In this document: in pieces, positions 59,911 to 64,000 of the stretch
How the letters are laid out: the number at the start of each line of letters is the position of its first letter
Numbering within the stretch: the stretch's first letter is position 1
NCBI RefSeq assembly: GCF_004339545.1
Contig: NZ_SMGD01000004.1
Location: 28,401 to 92,400 of the forward strand
From: Celerinatantimonas diazotrophica
GTDB lineage: Bacteria; Pseudomonadota; Gammaproteobacteria; Enterobacterales; Celerinatantimonadaceae
Length of the DNA: 64,000 bases
Reading direction: 5' to 3'
Position numbers and translations under genes: made by a program
The notes under the pieces: model-generated
Database searches by the model: none
What the model was told of the DNA's origin: nothing
The model's input: the letters and a program-made list of their open reading frames with translations, nothing else

Positions 59911-60039
59911 TGATATCTTCCTCACTGTTATAGATTTTCGTTTCTAGCTTAACGAGATAGCATCAAATGATCACTTATTGCGAACAATATTTACGCGAAT
60001 TTATACTCACTTCACGATCTTCGAAATTACTGCTTTGAA

Positions 60040-60918
60040 CTAAACAGATATAGGTCGCTTAACCCGTCGTCCCCACTGATTCAATGCGATCGCTAGTAAA
60101 ATTAATAGCAATGCCCAAGCCGTTGTATGCGGCGGACGTTCATTGAGTAGCCAGCCGCCCAGTAAAAAGCCGATCACCGGCACCAGATAATTGCTCATCG
60201 ATGCAAAAGTGGGGCCGCTGAGCGCAATCAAAGCCATGAAGACAAAATAACCAAATCCCGTTGATAACACACCTAACATCAAAAGCGATACCAGCGAATG
60301 GGTCGAGGGAGACGCTATAGCAGGGGCTTTAATGAGCGCAACAACAACCAGTTCAATTGCCGCGCAGCTTAAAATATTGCGTGCCACCAATAGCGGCGAT
60401 TCACGCGCAAATCGTTTCACTAGTAACATACCGAGAGCATAACAACCGGCACTGGCTAAGATCGCTAACAACGGCCAAAAACGGGTCAAGCTATTCCCCG
60501 CGCCTTGCAGTTGGGGCGCAAATAAAACCCAAATCCCAGCAAACCCAAGTAATACGCTAACCAGTGCAATAGGCCGCAATCGTTCCGCAATAACAATAGG
60601 AGCAAAAAGGAGTGTTAAAAGAGGGATCATCCCCATAATGACCGCTGATACAGAGCTATCAACCTGCTTTTGCGCCCAAGCAAGCAGCAAAAAAGGGAGT
60701 GTCGCATCAACAAGGGCAATAAGCAGATAAATTGGCCAGAATCGCGCTTTACTCTTAAAACGAAACACAGCGCATAAGATCCAGAGCGTCAAAGCTCCGG
60801 TAATTGCACGCCCAGCGGCCACCCAAACATCGCTGATTTCCGCGACGGCCTGACGCATAAAAACGAACTGAGCCCCCCACAAAAGACCAATCAAGGTCAA
60901 ATACAGATATTTCTTCAT
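60040..60918 (-). CDS. EamA/DMT-family transporter
   Basis: 292 aa from ATG 60918 with GGAG 6 nt upstream; the frame extends 16 codons further but without a ribosome site. Ten hydrophobic segments in two EamA repeats (about 8-130 and 150-285). Opening LIGLLWGAQFVFMRQAVAEI and the second-half YLVPVIGFLLGGWLLNE are typical of the RhaT/YdcZ/RarD-like group. Probably exports an amino acid or amine; it lies next to the polyamine genes, so a related substrate is possible. Confidence 0.88.
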   Translation of the reverse strand: MKKYLYLTLIGLLWGAQFVFMRQAVAEISDVWVAAGRAITGALTLWILCAVFRFKSKARFWPIYLLIALVDATLPFLLLAWAQKQVDSSVSAVIMGMIPLLTLLFAPIVIAERLRPIALVSVLLGFAGIWVLFAPQLQGAGNSLTRFWPLLAILASAGCYALGMLLVKRFARESPLLVARNILSCAAIELVVVALIKAPAIASPSTHSLVSLLMLGVLSTGFGYFVFMALIALSGPTFASMSNYLVPVIGFLLGGWLLNERPPHTTAWALLLILLAIALNQWGRRVKRPISV

Positions 60919-61023
60919 AATTTCTCCTTTGTGCGGAAGTCTAGCGCTATTGGCGCTGTCACCCAACCCAATTTGCTAATTTGGAGAAATCACCGACCAA
61001 CAATCAAGCAGCCATAAAAATGC

Positions 61024-62304
61024 TTAGAGAGCGTCACGAATACGATAGTAAGTCATTGCTAACACTAATGCGGGCGTACGAAGCATTCGCCCACCAGGGA
61101 ATGGTCGATGCGGTATTTTGCTAAAAATATCAAAGCGCTCGGCATTGGTAGCTACGGCCTCGGCCATCAATTCTCCGGCCATCGCCCCCACCACCATCCC
61201 ATGACCACTATAGCCCTGCGCAAAATAGACGGACGGGTATAATCGACCAAAATGGGGGGCTCTGTTTAAGGTCACCCCAAGCCATCCGCCCCATGCATAT
61301 TCCATAGCAACATCACTAAGCTGTGGGAAAACTCTCAGCATTTTTAACCGCATCGACTCTTTTAGATTCCGCGGCACACGGCGGCTATAACTGACCCGTC
61401 CGCCGAACAATAACCGGTGATCGCGACTGAACCGATAGTAATCAAGCGCCAGATTAATATCACAAGCCGCGATTTGCTGTTTGATTAACGATTCACAACG
61501 CGCTGCAGTGAGTGGCTCAGTTGCGCCAATAAAGGTACCAACCGGCATAATATAGCGATTGAGCTGTTCTGAAACGCCATCTAGATAGCCATTGCCCGCA
61601 ATGATCACATGGTTCGCATCGACAGCCCCCTGCAAAGTGGTGACACGATTGAGCGCTCCAGGGCTCAGCTGAATGACGGGGGAATGAGTATAAATAGCAG
61701 CGCCAGCGCTTACAGCGGCCCGGGCGAGTCCCAAGGTATAGTTTAACGGATGTAAGTGACCACTATTGCTGTCGTACATACCGCTGGTATAACGAGAGCT
61801 GGCGATTTGCTCACGAACTCGGTCCCGGTCCCAAAATTCTAAACTGGTATATCCGTAGTGCTCAACCAGCTGATGATATTCATTTTGTAGTGCGCGATCT
61901 TGAGCAGGTTTCGTCGCTAAATGCACCATGCCATCGCGCCAATCGCAATCAATGCCATAATCACGAATGCGCTGCTTTGTTTTCTCGAGACCTTCCAGTG
62001 CAATCTGCCAAAAATGATGCGCATCATCGTAACCAACCCATTGCTCTAATTTACGCTGTTCAACCGCCCAGCCAAAAATAGCTTGTCCACCGCTTCGCCC
62101 CGAAGCTCCATGACCAATCTCATTGGCTTCGACAACTGCAACCCGATATCCCTTCTCGGCTAACTTCAGCGCACTCACCAGGCCGGTTATCCCGGCGCCG
62201 ATCACACAGACATCCACACGCGTCGTTGTTTGCAATGGCGCACTCTCAGGGGCTTTATGAGCGCTAGCCTGATAATAAGATGGCAAATCATGAAGCGATT
62301 GCAT
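61024..62304 (-). CDS. puuB: Gamma-glutamylputrescine oxidase-like FAD enzyme
   Basis: 426 aa D-amino-acid-oxidase-fold FAD protein. Dinucleotide motif VCVIGAGITGLVSALKLAEKG (about 29-49), EIGHGASGRSGGQ near 61-73 and the C-terminal FAQGYSGHGMVVG are conserved in PuuB. It would oxidise gamma-glutamylputrescine to an aldehyde and H2O2. It is divergent from the PuuA-like gene, an arrangement that strengthens the call. AGGAGAG precedes the ATG. Confidence 0.9.
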   Translation of the reverse strand: MQSLHDLPSYYQASAHKAPESAPLQTTTRVDVCVIGAGITGLVSALKLAEKGYRVAVVEANEIGHGASGRSGGQAIFGWAVEQRKLEQWVGYDDAHHFWQIALEGLEKTKQRIRDYGIDCDWRDGMVHLATKPAQDRALQNEYHQLVEHYGYTSLEFWDRDRVREQIASSRYTSGMYDSNSGHLHPLNYTLGLARAAVSAGAAIYTHSPVIQLSPGALNRVTTLQGAVDANHVIIAGNGYLDGVSEQLNRYIMPVGTFIGATEPLTAARCESLIKQQIAACDINLALDYYRFSRDHRLLFGGRVSYSRRVPRNLKESMRLKMLRVFPQLSDVAMEYAWGGWLGVTLNRAPHFGRLYPSVYFAQGYSGHGMVVGAMAGELMAEAVATNAERFDIFSKIPHRPFPGGRMLRTPALVLAMTYYRIRDAL

Positions 62305-62505
62305 AAGCTCTCCTTGCGTGTTGATGTGTTTTAAACGCCTTAAAAATATTCACCAGTTCACAGCTACTTATCTAAACTGATGATAAACAAATGATTGTGA
62401 AAATTTTTTAACTTACCGACCATTTGTCATAAGCAGTGTAGATATTAAGAGCAAGTTTGATAGATAAATTAGCGCATTCATCAACGTTCATCTTATCGAG
62501 GAACT

Positions 62506-63837
62506 ATGGATCACATAAGAAAGTGGATTACCGATCACAAAATCACTGAGGTGGAATGTCTTATTCCAGATATGACTGGTAATGCCCGCGGTAAAATCAT
62601 TCCGGCCCGTAAATATTTACATGAACAAGGTCTACGGCTGCCCGAATCAATATTTTTCCAAACAGTAACTGGTGAGTGGCCCGATGATGACAGCATGGTC
62701 GACCCCACCGAGCGGGATATGCAGCTAGAACCCGACCCAGCAACTATTCGGCTGGTGCCATGGACCAAAGAACCCACCGCTCAAGTCATTCACGACTGCT
62801 ATAACCACCATAATCAGTTGGTCGATATTGCCCCGCGCTCGGTACTTAAACGAGTGCTCAAACTCTATGCTGAACAAGGTTGGTTCGCACACGTAGCACC
62901 CGAAGTCGAATTCTTTTTAGTCCAACGCAATCTCGACTGGGATTATCCACTTGAGCCACCAGTTGGGCGCAACGGCCGTCCCGAAACGGCCCGGCAGTCA
63001 TTTAGCATCGATGCCGTCAATGAGTTCGACCCGATATTCGAAGATATGTACGACTATTGTGAGGCTCAGCAGTTAGATGTGGAGACCTTAATCCATGAGT
63101 CTGGGGCGTCTCAAATGGAGATCAATTTCTTACACGGTGACCCACTCTCGCGAGCCGATCAGGTCTTCTTATTTAAACGAACCATGCGCGAAACAGCTCA
63201 CCGCCACGATGTCTATGCCACCTTTATGGCGAAACCCATGGAGCAAGAACCAGGCAGTGCCATGCATATTCATCAAAGCCTGACCGATGAACATGGGCGT
63301 AATTTATTTAGCCTAGAAGATGGGACCAATAGCCCACTGTTTCTCAACTACATTGCTGGCATGCAGAAATACACACCGGCCGGGCTGGCCTTTTTTGCGC
63401 CTAACGTGAACTCTTACCGCCGCTTAATGCTCGGTGATGCCGCCCCCACCAATGTCGAATGGGGAGTCGATAACCGCACGGTAGGGCTGCGGGTTCCCTA
63501 CTCGGAACCCGCCGCACGACGCGTTGAAAACCGCTATGCAGGCTCTGATGCGAATCCATATCTGGCCATGGCGGTATCGCTAGCATGTGGCTATCTAGGC
63601 ATGACCCAAAAACTGACCCCAACGCCCATGTATGTCGGGGATGCAACTCAAGCGCCTTATTCACTGCCACGCACCGTTGAAGATTCATTAGAGCTACTCG
63701 AGCAAAGCGATGACATGCGCAACATTTTAGGGGATCGATTTGTGAGTGCTTATGTAGCCTTAAAGCGCAAAGAGTATCAAACTTTCTTTCAGGTTATCAG
63801 CTCATGGGAAAGGGAGTTTTTGCTCCTTAATGTCTAG
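62506..63837 (+). CDS. puuA: Gamma-glutamylpolyamine synthetase (glutamine synthetase family)
   Basis: 443 aa, of the GS-like group that joins glutamate to putrescine or other amines (PuuA/PauA/SpuI), not true GlnA. The start DHIRKWITDHKITEVECLIPDMTGNARGK is typical of this group. ATP/metal motifs EVEFF, SGASQMEINF, GSAMHIHQSL, RLMLGDAAPTNVEWGVDNRT and RVENRYAGSDANPYLA are present. The stop TAG lies in CTAG at the edge of an IS5-type element. Shares a 200-bp divergent spacer with puuB. Confidence 0.93.
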   Translation: MDHIRKWITDHKITEVECLIPDMTGNARGKIIPARKYLHEQGLRLPESIFFQTVTGEWPDDDSMVDPTERDMQLEPDPATIRLVPWTKEPTAQVIHDCYNHHNQLVDIAPRSVLKRVLKLYAEQGWFAHVAPEVEFFLVQRNLDWDYPLEPPVGRNGRPETARQSFSIDAVNEFDPIFEDMYDYCEAQQLDVETLIHESGASQMEINFLHGDPLSRADQVFLFKRTMRETAHRHDVYATFMAKPMEQEPGSAMHIHQSLTDEHGRNLFSLEDGTNSPLFLNYIAGMQKYTPAGLAFFAPNVNSYRRLMLGDAAPTNVEWGVDNRTVGLRVPYSEPAARRVENRYAGSDANPYLAMAVSLACGYLGMTQKLTPTPMYVGDATQAPYSLPRTVEDSLELLEQSDDMRNILGDRFVSAYVALKRKEYQTFFQVISSWEREFLLLNV

Positions 63838-64000
63838 GGCGTGTTGATCTTTGCTGTACATATTTCATTCAGCAATACATCGGTAGCCACATTATCGTAA
63901 ATGCCAGTGATACCATACTGGCGTAATTCCTTGCTAACTTGTCATATCTCGTTGATATAGAACGAAAGTGCTTAATCCTTGCGAAAGCATTCTCAACCAG
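63838..64000 (-). mobile_element. IS5-family insertion sequence, right end only
   Basis: Starts right after the puuA stop codon with GGCGTGTTGATCTTTGCTG, preceded by CTAG. The similar MITE tip near argP reads CTAGGGACTGTTGACCTTTGGTG. The rest of the element lies beyond the window. Confidence 0.8.
63869..64000 (-). CDS. IS5-family transposase, C-terminal part
   Basis: The last 43 residues (LVENAFARIKHFRSISTRYD, then KLARNYASMVSLAFTIMWLP, ending MYC) match the end of DDE transposases of the IS5 family (IS1031/IS427-like), where the E of LVENAFARIK is the third catalytic acid. The start lies beyond the window. The open frame ends at TGA 63869-63871. It may be intact outside. Confidence 0.88.
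   Translation of the reverse strand: MVENAFARIKHFRSISTRYDKLARNYASMVSLAFTIMWLPMYC

Overview
The window is a 64 kb chromosomal segment of a gammaproteobacterium. Evidence is the argX-hisR-leuT-proM type tRNA cluster, ilvD-ilvA, pyrBI, Cra-fruBKA, hslR-hslO, NudE, ArgP/ArgO and a full gspC-N type II secretion operon. Vibrio-like attC sites and protein similarity suggest a marine or estuarine relative of Vibrionales, Aeromonadales or Celerinatantimonas; the genus is inference only.

Layout. 1-2.4 kb: end of ilvD and ilvA. 2.5-12.6 kb: small membrane proteins, a DMT exporter, glycerate kinase, the divergent argP/argO pair with two MITE-like elements beside it, a DUF1007/NicO nickel-cobalt transport pair, and the GTPase RbgA. 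12.9-19.2 kb: a Cache chemoreceptor, Rep helicase, CrcB under a fluoride riboswitch, CysQ and NudE. 19.3-30.4 kb: gspC-N on the minus strand. 30.7-37.2 kb: hslR-hslO, pckA, an alanine/Na+ symporter and pyrBI. 37.2-43.3 kb: cra divergent from fruBKA, with two Cra operators between them. 43.3-49.5 kb: a degenerate H-NOX-like protein, Ohr, and a beta-glucoside operon (bglF, 6-phospho-beta-glucosidase, bglG) behind a BglG-type antiterminator/terminator switch.

49.8-57.7 kb is accessory DNA and the most interesting part. It is an integrase-less array of integron gene cassettes on the minus strand, separated by imperfectly palindromic VCR-like attC sites. The cassettes encode a GNAT protein broken by a nonsense codon, a small membrane-anchored protein, a PD-(D/E)XK nuclease-like protein, a gamma-glutamylcyclotransferase-like protein, a translationally coupled membrane protein + TIR protein pair (a candidate defence module) and another GNAT protein. 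An IS110/IS1111-type element and two decayed relatives sit in attC tips. The complete element has a frameshifted transposase and an upstream noncoding segment containing a 9-nt match to the attC tip it was inserted into, as expected of a bridge/seekRNA guide.

58.2-58.8 kb: tRNA operon Arg(CCG)-His(GTG)-Leu(CAG)-Pro(TGG)-[decayed Leu tRNA]-Pro(TGG). 58.9-63.8 kb: aldo/keto reductase, DMT exporter, and a PuuB-like oxidase divergent from a PuuA-like gamma-glutamylpolyamine synthetase. The window ends in the 3' part of an IS5-family transposase inserted at the puuA stop codon. Its terminal sequence resembles that of the MITEs near argP.
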